Shown here in pieces: positions 19,063 through 27,100 of a stretch of 42,210 nucleotides of DNA. A model generated the notes under the pieces. The model was not told the DNA's origin. It did not search any database and saw only the letters and a list, made by a program, of their open reading frames with translations. The position numbers were made by a program, and so were the translations under genes. The stretch's first letter is position 1. Each line of letters opens with the position of its first letter. The stretch is from Chloroflexota bacterium (lineage in GTDB: Bacteria; Chloroflexota; Anaerolineae; Anaerolineales; Anaerolineaceae), in the NCBI GenBank assembly GCA_029561345.1, contig JAKQJC010000067.1, forward strand, positions 1-42,210. Direction: 5' to 3'.

Positions 19063-19947
19063 CTACAGGGGGAGAATGGGGCAGCGAATTTCGATGCAAT
19101 AGAGCTGGCGCGGGTGGTTTTCGGGGGTGGCCAGATAGATTTCATAGATGGGCGCGTTGCCGGGCTGGCAGCTGCTGTCGAGCAGCCAGGTGCGGAAAAA
19201 ATCATGATAAACATGCTGGATTTCATCGGCGCGGCATTCCACCGTGAACACGGCATAGCGGCCCGCCGGAAGATCCATCACGCTGATGTGCCGGTCAGGG
19301 TGAACGGCTTCAGGCACGGTCAGGCAGGCGTAGTAGCGGCATTTTTCCTGCGGGGTGATGCGCGGATCGTCATAGGAGACGCCTAGCGCCAGGGTTTCGG
19401 GCCGGGCCCAGCCGCGCGCCTGGGCCCATTTCCACAGGCGGCCCCAGGCTTTGCAAATTTTTTCAAGGCTGTAACCTTCAAGGTTGGCAATATAGGCCAC
19501 ATGCAAGGCCGGGCAGGTGGTGATTTTCACTGTATTGGGGTCGAAAGGAGAGGGCTGACTGGCGGCAGGCATTTCGACAGCAGGCGCCGCCGGCCAATTT
19601 TTTCGACCGCGAAAGGCGCTGGCTGAGGCCCCAAAATATCCTTTGAAAGCGCGGGCAAAGGTGGATGGCGAAGAGAAGCCGCACTGGCAGGCAATATCCG
19701 TGATGGACAGGCCGGGGGCCTTGAGAAGCAGATTGGCGGCATGCTCCAGGCGCAGGCGCAGGATAAAATCGTGCGGGGTTTCGCCGGTCACTGAGGTGAA
19801 AATGCGGTGAAAGTGATAGGGCGAAAAACCGGCAGCCGCGGCCACGTTTTCGAGGTTCAAGTCCGTATCAAGGTGGCCGGCGATGTAGGTGACGGCGGTT
19901 TCCGTGCGGGCGCGGTAGAGGGTTGCCGAGGGAGTCAGGTTTTCCAT
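19063..19947 (-). CDS. AraC family regulator with GyrI-like ligand-binding domain
   Basis: A 294-residue transcription factor. Residues about 14-112 form the double helix-turn-helix AraC DNA-binding domain (LENVAAAAGFSPYHFHRIF and ITDIACQCGFSSPSTFARAF). Residues about 138-294 match the GyrI-like/SOUL-type effector domain (bacterial transcription activator effector-binding). The N-terminal DNA-binding, C-terminal effector order is that of the Rob/SoxS-GyrI group, which bind small hydrophobic cations or drugs. Its targets are not evident; the C45 hydrolase immediately downstream on the same strand is a candidate. Confidence 0.92.
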   Translation of the reverse strand: MENLTPSATLYRARTETAVTYIAGHLDTDLNLENVAAAAGFSPYHFHRIFTSVTGETPHDFILRLRLEHAANLLLKAPGLSITDIACQCGFSSPSTFARAFKGYFGASASAFRGRKNWPAAPAVEMPAASQPSPFDPNTVKITTCPALHVAYIANLEGYSLEKICKAWGRLWKWAQARGWARPETLALGVSYDDPRITPQEKCRYYACLTVPEAVHPDRHISVMDLPAGRYAVFTVECRADEIQHVYHDFFRTWLLDSSCQPGNAPIYEIYLATPENHPRQLYCIEIRCPILPL

Positions 19948-20036
19948 GATGATTAGATTATACCTGATTAAGACAGCTCATTTTTGGATGACCTGGTTTG
20001 TCCGTTAGAATTTGATATGATCATGGATTCTTTCAC

Positions 20037-20065
20037 TTGCCAAAGCGCCCTGCATCGGTTATGCT
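20037..20065 (+). promoter_or_regulatory. Promoter of the selenocysteine tRNA gene
   Basis: TTGCCA (20037-20042) and TATGCT (20060-20065) with a 17-bp spacer. The expected start of transcription, about seven bases further, coincides with the first base of the tRNA at 20073. Confidence 0.75.
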
Positions 20066-20072
20066 TAATGGC

Positions 20073-20166
20073 GGGAGTGGTAGAGTTCCGGTGGGCTCCC
20101 CGGTCTTCAAAATCGGTGGCGGGTCGCGTTGCGGGCCGCTGTGGGTTCGACTCCCATCCATTCCCG
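20073..20166 (+). tRNA. selC: tRNA-Sec (UCA anticodon)
   Basis: Read by hand from the sequence. The acceptor stem is 8 bp (GGGAGTGG with CCATTCCC), the 6-bp D-stem (GAGTTC with GGGCTC) encloses a CGGT loop, the anticodon stem (CCGGT with ATCGG) carries CT-TCA-AA with anticodon TCA at 20107-20109, a long variable arm follows, and the T-arm is GTGGG-TTCGACT-CCCAT. The discriminator is G, followed by CC then T, so the full CCA end is not encoded. The 8-bp acceptor, long D-stem, large variable arm and UCA anticodon are the defining features of bacterial selenocysteine tRNA, which SelB delivers to recoded UGA codons. selA, selB and selD are not in the window. Confidence 0.96.
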
Positions 20167-20191
20167 CCTTTCAAGAATGAGGTGAACAACG

Positions 20192-21391
20192 ATGAATTTC
20201 GATCAAGTTGAAGTACTGACTCCCCTGGTGGAGCGGATTTTTACCGTCGAAGACATGACGCTGGGGGAGAAGCCGGTGGTGGTGCGCTACGGCGGCCGCC
20301 TGCGCAGTGCGGATTCGGCGGCGGCTTATGACCAGCTTTCTGAATGGCTCAAGCCTTATCATTTGACGCCTTATTTCTATGCGGAAGAAGGGCGGCAGGT
20401 GGTGATGCTGGCAGAGGAAGTGCAGATTGCTCCTTCCAATCCGCGCATCAACCTGATCATGTTTGTGCTGACCTTTTTCAGCGTCTGGCTGACCGGCGCC
20501 ATGATCAGCACGGATGGCGACCCTTTCGCCAACGGAGTGAACCTGAGTGTGCTGCTGGGCATGGCCTGGAACGGCCTGCCCTACACCATCAGCCTGCTGG
20601 CCATTCTGGTGGCGCACGAGTTTGGCCATTACCTGATGGGACGCAAACATGGCACGCCAGTGACCCTGCCTTACCTTATTCCCTTCCCGTTCAGCGCCTT
20701 TGGCACATTGGGCGCTTTCATTAATATGAAAGATCAGCCGAAAAACAAGCGCGACCTGCTGGATATTGGCCTGGCAGGCCCCCTGAGTGGGCTGGCAGTG
20801 GCCATTCCGGTGCTGGTGGTAGGGCTGGCGCTTTCGCGCGTGGTGCCCACGCCTTTGAGCTTTCCGGCCGGGGAGGGCATTCAGTTTGAGGGCAACTCAC
20901 TGCTCTATTTGCTGGTGAAATATCTCATGTTTGGCCAGCTGCTGCCGGCGCCGGCTTCGTATGGGGATGTGCCGCCGCTGCTTTACTGGCTGGGTTATTT
21001 TTTCACCGGTTCGCCAGTGCCGCTGGGTGGGGTGGATGTGCAGCTGCATTCGGTGGCCTGGGCGGGGTGGGCCGGTCTGCTGGTGACGGCGATGAATTTG
21101 ATCCCGGCCGGACAGCTGGACGGCGGCCATGTGCTTTACACCCTGGTGGGCGAGCGCAACGCCAAAAAGATTTTCTGGGGTATTCTGGCAGCCATGCTGC
21201 TGCTGGGGGTGGCCTGGAACGGCTGGTGGCTGTGGGCGGGGCTGATCTTTTTGATGGGCCGGGCTTTTGCCCAGCCGCGCGATCAGATCACAGAGCTGGA
21301 CGGCAGGCGCAAGGTGCTGGCCGTGCTGGCGCTGATTTTGCTGGTGCTGGTGTTTATACCGGTGCCGATTATTCTGGTGATGGGTTCGTAA
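20192..21391 (+). CDS. Site-2 protease-like membrane metallopeptidase (M50)
   Basis: A 399-residue multi-pass membrane protease. An N-terminal cytoplasmic region (about 1-85) precedes the helices. The zinc motif is H142-E143-x2-H146 in AHEFGH, and the second site is N-x-I-P-A-G-Q-L-D310-G-G-H. It lacks a PDZ domain and resembles the EGY/S2P-like branch seen in plants, cyanobacteria and Chloroflexota rather than RseP. Such enzymes cut transmembrane segments of anti-sigma factors or other membrane proteins. GAGGTG lies seven bases before the ATG. It begins 25 bases after the selC gene; whether it is read from the tRNA promoter cannot be told. Substrate unknown. Confidence 0.93.
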   Translation: MNFDQVEVLTPLVERIFTVEDMTLGEKPVVVRYGGRLRSADSAAAYDQLSEWLKPYHLTPYFYAEEGRQVVMLAEEVQIAPSNPRINLIMFVLTFFSVWLTGAMISTDGDPFANGVNLSVLLGMAWNGLPYTISLLAILVAHEFGHYLMGRKHGTPVTLPYLIPFPFSAFGTLGAFINMKDQPKNKRDLLDIGLAGPLSGLAVAIPVLVVGLALSRVVPTPLSFPAGEGIQFEGNSLLYLLVKYLMFGQLLPAPASYGDVPPLLYWLGYFFTGSPVPLGGVDVQLHSVAWAGWAGLLVTAMNLIPAGQLDGGHVLYTLVGERNAKKIFWGILAAMLLLGVAWNGWWLWAGLIFLMGRAFAQPRDQITELDGRRKVLAVLALILLVLVFIPVPIILVMGS

Positions 21392-21409
21392 GATTATAAA
21401 GGAGCTGTT

Positions 21410-22564
21410 ATGCAATACCGGACTTTTGGCAGGCATGGTTTTGAGGTTTCGGCGCTGGGCTTTGGCTGCATGCGCCTGCCCACCTTGCAGGGCGATCAGA
21501 TTGATGAACAGAAGGCCACGCAGATGCTGCGCGATGCGATTGACGCCGGAGTGAATTACGTGGATACCGCTTACCCCTATCACAACGGGCTGAGCGAACC
21601 CTTTGTGGGGCGGGCGCTCAAGGATGGCTACCGCCAGAAGGTGAAACTGGCCACCAAAATGCCCACCTGGTTGACCAAAACCACGGCTGATTTTGATAAA
21701 TACCTTGATGAACAGCTTGCCCGCCTGCAGACGGACCATATTGATCTTTACCTGCTGCATGCTTTACACCGCACGCGCTGGGATGAGATCAAGGCGCTGG
21801 GCGTGCTGGAATGGGGCCAGAAGGCCAAAGCCAGCGGCAAAATTGGTCTGCTGGGCTTTTCCTTCCACGATACCTACCCGGTTTTTGAGACCATCATCAA
21901 CGATTATGACGGCTGGGATTTCTGCCAGATTCAGTACAACTATGTGGATATTGAAGAGCAGGCCGGATTGAAAGGCCTGAAGCTGGCGGCCGGGCGGGGC
22001 ATTCCGGTGGTGATTATGGAACCGCTGCTGGGCGGAAAACTGGCCGCGCCGCCGGAAAATGTCAAAAAGGTGTTTGAATCTGCCCCCGTCAAGCGCACCC
22101 CGGCGGATTGGGCGCTGCAGTGGCTGTGGGACCAGCCTGAGGTGAGCGTGGTGCTGAGCGGGATGAGCGATCTGCAGCAGGTGAAAGAAAACCTGGCCAG
22201 CGCCAGTGCTTCGGGCGTGGGAAGCCTGAACCAGGCTGACCAGCAGGTGATTGCCGAAGCCTACCGCGTTTTTCGCAGCACCTGCCCCATTCCCTGCACC
22301 AAGTGCGGTTATTGCAAACCCTGCCCGCAGGGTGTGGATATTCCTCGCAACTTTGAATACTTTAATGAAGGGACGATGGATTTGTGGGGGCAGGCGCGCT
22401 TCCGCTACAGCCAGATCCCAAAGGATGAACAGGCTTCAGCCTGCATTGGCTGCCGCGAGTGTGAAAGCAAATGCCCGCAGAACATCCCGATCAGCGAGTG
22501 GATGCCTTATGTGCATGAGGTGATGGCGCTGGAGAAGGCCTATGACGGCCGGCGAAATCCTTAG
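21410..22564 (+). CDS. Aldo/keto reductase with C-terminal 4Fe-4S domain
   Basis: A 384-residue fusion typical of anaerobes. Residues 1-270 form the aldo/keto reductase barrel with the catalytic tetrad D52, Y57, K83 and H117. The C-terminal part carries two Cys clusters, C-P-I-P-C-T-K-C-G-Y-C-K-P-C-P (about 291-305) and C-I-G-C-R-E-C-E-S-K-C-P (about 345-356), expected to hold iron-sulfur centres. Family members are predicted oxidoreductases that couple NAD(P)H and an electron carrier; no substrate is known. AAAGGAG precedes the ATG by about six bases, 18 bases after the protease stop, so the two genes are probably cotranscribed. The 3' end overlaps convergent yciH by four bases. Confidence 0.93.
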   Translation: MQYRTFGRHGFEVSALGFGCMRLPTLQGDQIDEQKATQMLRDAIDAGVNYVDTAYPYHNGLSEPFVGRALKDGYRQKVKLATKMPTWLTKTTADFDKYLDEQLARLQTDHIDLYLLHALHRTRWDEIKALGVLEWGQKAKASGKIGLLGFSFHDTYPVFETIINDYDGWDFCQIQYNYVDIEEQAGLKGLKLAAGRGIPVVIMEPLLGGKLAAPPENVKKVFESAPVKRTPADWALQWLWDQPEVSVVLSGMSDLQQVKENLASASASGVGSLNQADQQVIAEAYRVFRSTCPIPCTKCGYCKPCPQGVDIPRNFEYFNEGTMDLWGQARFRYSQIPKDEQASACIGCRECESKCPQNIPISEWMPYVHEVMALEKAYDGRRNP

Positions 22565-22914
22565 CCGCCCGCTTTTTTGACCGCGAAACCGCGTTTTTTC
22601 AATTCATCAAAAATCACATCCCGATGGTCGCCCTGGATTTCCAGGGCGCCATCTTTAACAGCGCCGCCAGTGCCGCACATGCGCTTGAGGTCGCTGAGCA
22701 GCTTGCGCAGGGCTTCCTCATCCAGGGGCAGGCCGGTGATGAGGGTGACGGTTTTGCCCTTGCGGCCTTTGGCGTCGCGAAAAATGCGGGCAATGCCGTC
22801 GCCCTGGGGGCGGGCAGCCTGCTTTTTACAGGTGCAGTCTGCCTGCGGGCGTCCGCATTGGGGGCAAATGCGCCCGCTTTCGGTGGAATAAACGGTGGGG
22901 TTTTCAGTTCTCAT
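22561..22914 (-). CDS. yciH: Translation factor SUI1/eIF1-like protein YciH
   Basis: A 117-residue protein of the SUI1 family, whose bacterial members (YciH) act on translation initiation fidelity. The conserved core with GKTVTLITGL, CGTGGAVKDGALEIQGD and the C-terminal KKAGG is complete. The N-terminal VYSTESGRI is also conserved, followed by a Cys cluster CPQCGRPQADCTC (about 17-29), which looks zinc-binding and is absent from the E. coli protein. I choose the ATG at 22914 because it places seven residues before VYSTE, close to E. coli YciH; an ATG four codons upstream (22926) is possible. No clear Shine-Dalgarno sequence is visible for either. Confidence 0.9.
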   Translation of the reverse strand: MRTENPTVYSTESGRICPQCGRPQADCTCKKQAARPQGDGIARIFRDAKGRKGKTVTLITGLPLDEEALRKLLSDLKRMCGTGGAVKDGALEIQGDHRDVIFDELKKRGFAVKKAGG

Positions 22915-22945
22915 AGGTAATGGCATCAGTAATGTTGAAAGGGTT

Positions 22946-22975
22946 TTGACACAGAGGTGATTATACCCTTATAAT
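22946..22975 (+). promoter_or_regulatory. Sigma-70-type promoter for the GGDEF gene
   Basis: Consensus TTGACA (22946-22951) and TATAAT (22970-22975) with an 18-bp spacer, giving a leader of about 37 bases before the start at 23019. Confidence 0.8.
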
Positions 22976-22988
22976 AAATTATCGGACA
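22960..22988 (-). promoter_or_regulatory. Candidate divergent promoter for yciH
   Basis: On the minus strand, TATAAT (22965-22960) with TGTCCG (22988-22983) 17 bp upstream. The -35 match is weak. It overlaps the plus-strand promoter of the GGDEF gene, so the two would compete for polymerase. Confidence 0.4.
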
Positions 22989-23018
22989 CATGTTTATCAG
23001 TGGCGAAAGGCAAATTTT

Positions 23019-23990
23019 ATGAGTAATTCAGAGAGTGGTGATCCTCGCTCGTATGAAGATCTGCGGCTGGAACTGGAGCAACTGCGCCAGAAAGTGGCAG
23101 AAATGGAAGCCCTTGAGGCAGAGCGCCAGGAGGCGGTGAACGCGCTGCGCGAGAGCGAGGAGAAATACCGCATTTTGCTGGATGAATCGAGCGACCCCAT
23201 ATTTGCTTTTTACCCGGACGGACAGTATCGCTATGTGAACCGGGCTTTTGCCGATGGGGTGGGGCGGCGCCTGGAAGAGATCATTCACAAAAAAATTTGG
23301 GATGTGTTTCCCAAGGACGAAGCCGACAAGCGCTACGCGGTGGTGAAGTGGGTGTTTGAAAACGCCCAAAGCAAGGTGATTGAGGTGCGTGTGCCGCGGC
23401 CGGACGGTGACCGTTATTACATCACCACCGCCAAGCCGGTTCTGGGCGAGCGCGGTGAGGTGCTTTCAGTGATCTGCATTTCAAAAGAGATTACCGAGCG
23501 CAAGCAAATGGAACAAAAACTGCTGCTGTTTAGTACGCACGATATTCTGACCGGCCTGTATAATCGCAATTATTATGAGCTGGAACTGGAACGCCTGCAG
23601 CGCGAAGGGCAGTTCCCCATCAGCATTGTGATTGCCGATGTAGATCAGCTCAAATCCATCAATGACCGCTGGGGGCATGCGGCGGGGGATGAGGTGATCC
23701 GACTGGCGGCGGATTCACTGAGGCATGCCTTCCGGGCGGAAGATGTGGTGGCGCGCATTGGCGGCGACGAATTTGCTGTGCTGCTGATGGGCACCAGCGA
23801 AGCGGTGGCAGTGGAGCGGGTATTGAATCTGCGCAGCAGGCTGGATGAATTTAAGGAAAAGCGCCTGCAAATGTCAATAGGGCTGACCACCGGCGAAGAA
23901 GGCTGCAGCCTGGTGGAGGTGATGCGCCAGGCGGATGACCGGATGTATCAGGAAAAGGACCGCCACCGCCGTGAGGCGGCCCAAGGGTAA
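23019..23990 (+). CDS. PAS-GGDEF diguanylate cyclase
   Basis: A 323-residue cytoplasmic protein: a short N-terminal coiled coil (about 10-45), a PAS domain (about 46-165, ending in the usual ISKEITERKQME), and a GGDEF domain (about 170-320). The active-site GGDEF is intact at 248-252, and an RxxD inhibitory site (R239-A-E-D) lies exactly five residues before it, so the enzyme should make cyclic di-GMP and be feedback-inhibited. The PAS ligand is unknown. It has its own consensus promoter and an intrinsic terminator, so it is monocistronic. Only a weak AAAGG precedes the ATG. Confidence 0.95.
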   Translation: MSNSESGDPRSYEDLRLELEQLRQKVAEMEALEAERQEAVNALRESEEKYRILLDESSDPIFAFYPDGQYRYVNRAFADGVGRRLEEIIHKKIWDVFPKDEADKRYAVVKWVFENAQSKVIEVRVPRPDGDRYYITTAKPVLGERGEVLSVICISKEITERKQMEQKLLLFSTHDILTGLYNRNYYELELERLQREGQFPISIVIADVDQLKSINDRWGHAAGDEVIRLAADSLRHAFRAEDVVARIGGDEFAVLLMGTSEAVAVERVLNLRSRLDEFKEKRLQMSIGLTTGEEGCSLVEVMRQADDRMYQEKDRHRREAAQG

Positions 23991-23992
23991 AA

Positions 23993-24022
23993 ATAACGGC
24001 CAGCCGGAAGGCTGGCCGTTAT
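23993..24022 (-). terminator. Intrinsic terminator between convergent genes
   Basis: A perfect 13-bp inverted repeat (23993-24005 with 24010-24022) with a four-base loop. On the minus strand the stem is followed by a T-rich run (TTATTTTTA), so it best serves the propeller gene ending at 24040; it also lies just after the GGDEF stop on the plus strand. Confidence 0.85.
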
Positions 24023-24039
24023 GATGCGGTGAAGCAATG

Positions 24040-25500
24040 TTAAGGGTAAGGATAAGGGTTGGGGTTGGGGTTCTCCCATTTTTCGTTGTTGCCCTGGACG
24101 AACTGGGGCAGGAAAGTGCGCTGCAGGGGGATGGGGCGCGTGCCGGCGATGACGCCGCCGCCGGTGGGCAGCCAGGTGGTGAGGAAATTGCTCAGGTTCA
24201 CCACCTTGATGACATTGACTGGAAGAATAAAGCCCGTGGACATGGTGGGGTGGCCCACATAGAGCCTGCCGTTGCTGTAGGCAATGCCATCCACGCCAAA
24301 AAGCTGAGAACCTGAAATTTGGTAGAGAAGGGCGGCATTTTCTTTCTCAACCGTCACCACGCCGGGGGCGCTGATGTTGAGGATGGAAATGGAATCCAGC
24401 TCAATATAATCATAATCCGACATCCAATTGTCGTCCGTGGGATCTGTTCCCGGAATGGCAACCCCATTGTTGCCCAGTGCATAGACCTTGGTGCCGTCTT
24501 CGCTGAAGGTCATTGACTGCACGGCGCGGGTGAGGGTGATGACATTCTGAAATTCAAGCTGCCCGGGCGCGGTGATGGTATAGACGAGGATGGGAAAATG
24601 CCGCGATACGCCCACTTCAGGGTCGGGGACATCGTTCATACGGCTTTCGAGGGAAGTGATATCAGGGACCAGAACAGTCTTGCCATCAGGGGCCACATAG
24701 GCATTGACCGATCTGCCTGGAAGCGTCTCAGGTCCAATTTCATCGTGAGGGTTGCCCGATGGATCAAGGAACACTTTATATGAAGTGCTGTAGGTGAGGG
24801 AGCCGTTGTCCTGCATCAGCAGGGTGGTGATGGAGGCGCCGAAGTAATCGACGCCAATGATGGTGCCGTCAGGAGCGCTGTCGAGGGCGTTGAAATAGGC
24901 TATATTCACACCCAGGGTGCCGTAATCAAACACAAAGGACGAAGCGGCCGTAATTTCCTGTTTGGCAATATCAATGGCCACCACCCAGCTTGCAAAGCCG
25001 CCGTCAGTGACGAGGGCGTATTTGCCGTCTGCGGTCAGGGTGATATCTTCGGCAAACATGGAGACTTCTTTGGTGCTGCCTTCAGGGATGAAGGTGATGG
25101 GCACTGAGGCAATGTAGGTCACATCGGTGGGCCGCGAGACATCCACCAAATAAACCACTTTGTCAACAAAGTTGGACACCAGGGCGGTCTTGCCGTCGGG
25201 GGTCACCACAGCATCCAATAAACTGTTATTCCCATATTGAGGCACACCCAGCTGCCCCTTCAGGAATGGACCATAGACATGGTTGTTCTGGGTGTTGACG
25301 GTGTAGAGGGCTTTCATGTCGCTGTCGAGGGCGAGCACATATTTGGAAGGCAGCGGGGCGGTATCCCCCGCAATGGGGTCGTCGGGCGGGGTGGGGCCGG
25401 CCGCCTGGGCGGTGAAGCCGGCGGCAGCCAGCTGCAGCATCACCCCCAGCAGAAGGATGAAGAAACCTGGCTTGAGCCAATAACGGATAAACTGCTTCAT
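24040..25500 (-). CDS. Secreted beta-propeller protein, paralogue 1
   Basis: A 486-residue exported protein. The signal peptide (residues 1 to about 33, ending A-Q-A-A) is followed by a PTPPDDP stretch and a long region of repeated beta-strand blades with the recurring V-x-P-D-G-K-T-x-L-V and T-x-D-G-K-Y-A-L-V-T-D motifs typical of YVTN/LVIVD-type propellers. Near the C-terminus is the shared tail PIPLQRTFLPQF. Unlike the two other copies it then continues with 16 more residues (GNNEKW, then Pro-Asn and Pro-Tyr repeats). AAAGGAG lies seven bases before the ATG, 43 bases after the stop of paralogue 2. The ligand or role on the cell surface is unknown. Confidence 0.88.
   Translation of the reverse strand: MKQFIRYWLKPGFFILLLGVMLQLAAAGFTAQAAGPTPPDDPIAGDTAPLPSKYVLALDSDMKALYTVNTQNNHVYGPFLKGQLGVPQYGNNSLLDAVVTPDGKTALVSNFVDKVVYLVDVSRPTDVTYIASVPITFIPEGSTKEVSMFAEDITLTADGKYALVTDGGFASWVVAIDIAKQEITAASSFVFDYGTLGVNIAYFNALDSAPDGTIIGVDYFGASITTLLMQDNGSLTYSTSYKVFLDPSGNPHDEIGPETLPGRSVNAYVAPDGKTVLVPDITSLESRMNDVPDPEVGVSRHFPILVYTITAPGQLEFQNVITLTRAVQSMTFSEDGTKVYALGNNGVAIPGTDPTDDNWMSDYDYIELDSISILNISAPGVVTVEKENAALLYQISGSQLFGVDGIAYSNGRLYVGHPTMSTGFILPVNVIKVVNLSNFLTTWLPTGGGVIAGTRPIPLQRTFLPQFVQGNNEKWENPNPNPYPYP
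24041..24077 (+). repeat. Short G-rich telomere-like repeat tract
   Basis: The plus strand carries imperfect GGGTAA, GGATAA and GGGTTG units, with four runs of three or four G residues separated by TA/TT spacers, a potential G-quadruplex. On the minus strand the tract encodes the Pro-Asn/Pro-Tyr tail of paralogue 1 and reaches its stop codon. Confidence 0.6.
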
Positions 25501-25543
25501 GCGAAACTCCTTTCTGAAAGTTCAAAAGGTGAAGGCTGCATTC

Positions 25544-26935
25544 TCATTTGCCGATCAGCGGCAGGAAGAATTTCTGCAGGGGGAGGGCGCGGGTGCTGGA
25601 GATGATGGCGCCGGGGAAAGGCTGGAAGGTGGTGGTGAAATCGGAGAGATCCACCACTCTGACAACGCCAACCGGCATTCTAAATGTAGTGCTGATGGTG
25701 GGGTGTCCAACGATCAGCTTGCCGTTGGCATAAGCAGCCACATCCACGCCAAAGAGTTGAGAGGTGGAATGCTGGTAAAGGAGGGCGGCATTCTCATTTT
25801 CCACCAAAACCTGACCTGTGCCGCTGAGCTTCAGCACGGAGATGGAATCCAGTTCAATATAGGCATACTCGTCCGGGTATTTTGGCAGAGGAATTTTCGG
25901 ATCAATTACAAAATTGCCGTTGTTGCCCACTGCGTAGGCTTTGGTGCCGTCCTCGCTGAAGGTGATAGACTGCACGGCGCGGGTGAGGACCACATAACCC
26001 TCATATTTCAACTTGCCTGGAGAGACAATGGTGTAGATCTGAATGGGAAAATGATCAGGTGTGGCTTTTTTGGGATCTAAAACGAACGTTGGGTCGCGTT
26101 CCTCCAGCGAGGTCAGCTCGGGCACCAGGACGGTCTTGCCGTCAGGGGCCACATAGGCATTGACGGACCGGCCGGGGGCGTAGTAATTATTCCATTTCAC
26201 TTTGCTGGTTCGGCCATCAGAGGTCATAAAGAGCTGGTAGGGGGTGGTTTCAGAGATGCTTCCGTCGCTGTCGATCACAGAGGCGGTGATGGAAGCGCCA
26301 AAATAATCCACGCCAATCACCGTGCCGTCGGGGGCAGTATCGGTGGCCTGGAAGTTAAAGTGATCTGATTGGAACACATTGGCGAAACTGTGATTTTCGA
26401 CATCCACCACGTAGATGTAAGGGCTGAAACCGCCGTCAGTGACCAGGGCATACTTGCCGTCGGCGGTCATGGTGATATCTTCGGCAAACATGGTTCTTGT
26501 GGAGACCTTGCCGAAATAATCCACAGTGGTAAAACGAACGGGCAGGGAAGCGATATACGTCAGATCATAAGGATTGGAGATATCGACAAAGAAGAGATTG
26601 CTATCGCCAAAATTGGAAAGAATGGCGGTTTTGCCATCGGGGGTGACGGTGACATCAAAGAGACCGCCGCCTTCCGATCCGAGCTTGTTTTCGAGGAAGG
26701 GACCAAAAACCTCATCGGTATTGGTGTTGATGGTGTAAAGGCCGTTCTCAGCGTTGTCGAGCATCAAGACAAAATTGGCCGGAAAAGGCTTAATTTCGGC
26801 CGCCGTAACGGGGTCGTCAGGCGGGGTGGGGCCGGCAGCCTGGGCGGTCAGGCCAGTGGCTGCGGAGAGGAGCATGACGGCTGTGAGCAGCAGGAACAGG
26901 CCTGGCTTGAGCCAAAAACGGATAAAATGGTTCAT
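25544..26935 (-). CDS. Secreted beta-propeller protein, paralogue 2
   Basis: A 463-residue paralogue of the neighbouring genes, with the same N-terminal pattern (F-W-L-K-P-G-L-F-L-L-L, then a signal peptide ending A-Q-A-A and PTPPDDP). Propeller repeats with VTPDGKTAILSNF, MTADGKYALVTDGG, VAPDGKTVLVPELTSLE and FSEDGTKAYAVGNNG align blade for blade with paralogue 1. The C-terminus ends in ALPLQKFFLPLIGK. GAAAGGAG precedes the ATG by about seven bases. The genes on either side on the same strand are its paralogues; a terminator lies upstream of it after paralogue 3, so it may have its own promoter, which I could not place with confidence. Confidence 0.9.
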   Translation of the reverse strand: MNHFIRFWLKPGLFLLLTAVMLLSAATGLTAQAAGPTPPDDPVTAAEIKPFPANFVLMLDNAENGLYTINTNTDEVFGPFLENKLGSEGGGLFDVTVTPDGKTAILSNFGDSNLFFVDISNPYDLTYIASLPVRFTTVDYFGKVSTRTMFAEDITMTADGKYALVTDGGFSPYIYVVDVENHSFANVFQSDHFNFQATDTAPDGTVIGVDYFGASITASVIDSDGSISETTPYQLFMTSDGRTSKVKWNNYYAPGRSVNAYVAPDGKTVLVPELTSLEERDPTFVLDPKKATPDHFPIQIYTIVSPGKLKYEGYVVLTRAVQSITFSEDGTKAYAVGNNGNFVIDPKIPLPKYPDEYAYIELDSISVLKLSGTGQVLVENENAALLYQHSTSQLFGVDVAAYANGKLIVGHPTISTTFRMPVGVVRVVDLSDFTTTFQPFPGAIISSTRALPLQKFFLPLIGK

Positions 26936-27052
26936 GTAATACTCCTTTCTAACCTGAATAAGGGGAGGACAGATACTATCATTGTAGTGTAATTAACCAA
27001 AAAAGCCATTCGATTCAGGATCATTTTTGAACAAATTAAACAATTGCTTAAA

Positions 27053-27086
27053 TCAAAACAGCCTGCCACAAGACAGGCTGTTTTGA
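27053..27086 (-). terminator. Intrinsic terminator after propeller copy 3
   Basis: A perfect 13-bp inverted repeat (27053-27065 with 27074-27086), eight-base loop, with the T-rich 3' arm and more T residues following on the minus strand. It lies 14 bases after the stop at 27101. Confidence 0.88.
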
Positions 27087-27100
27087 TGAAGGGCGAAGAA

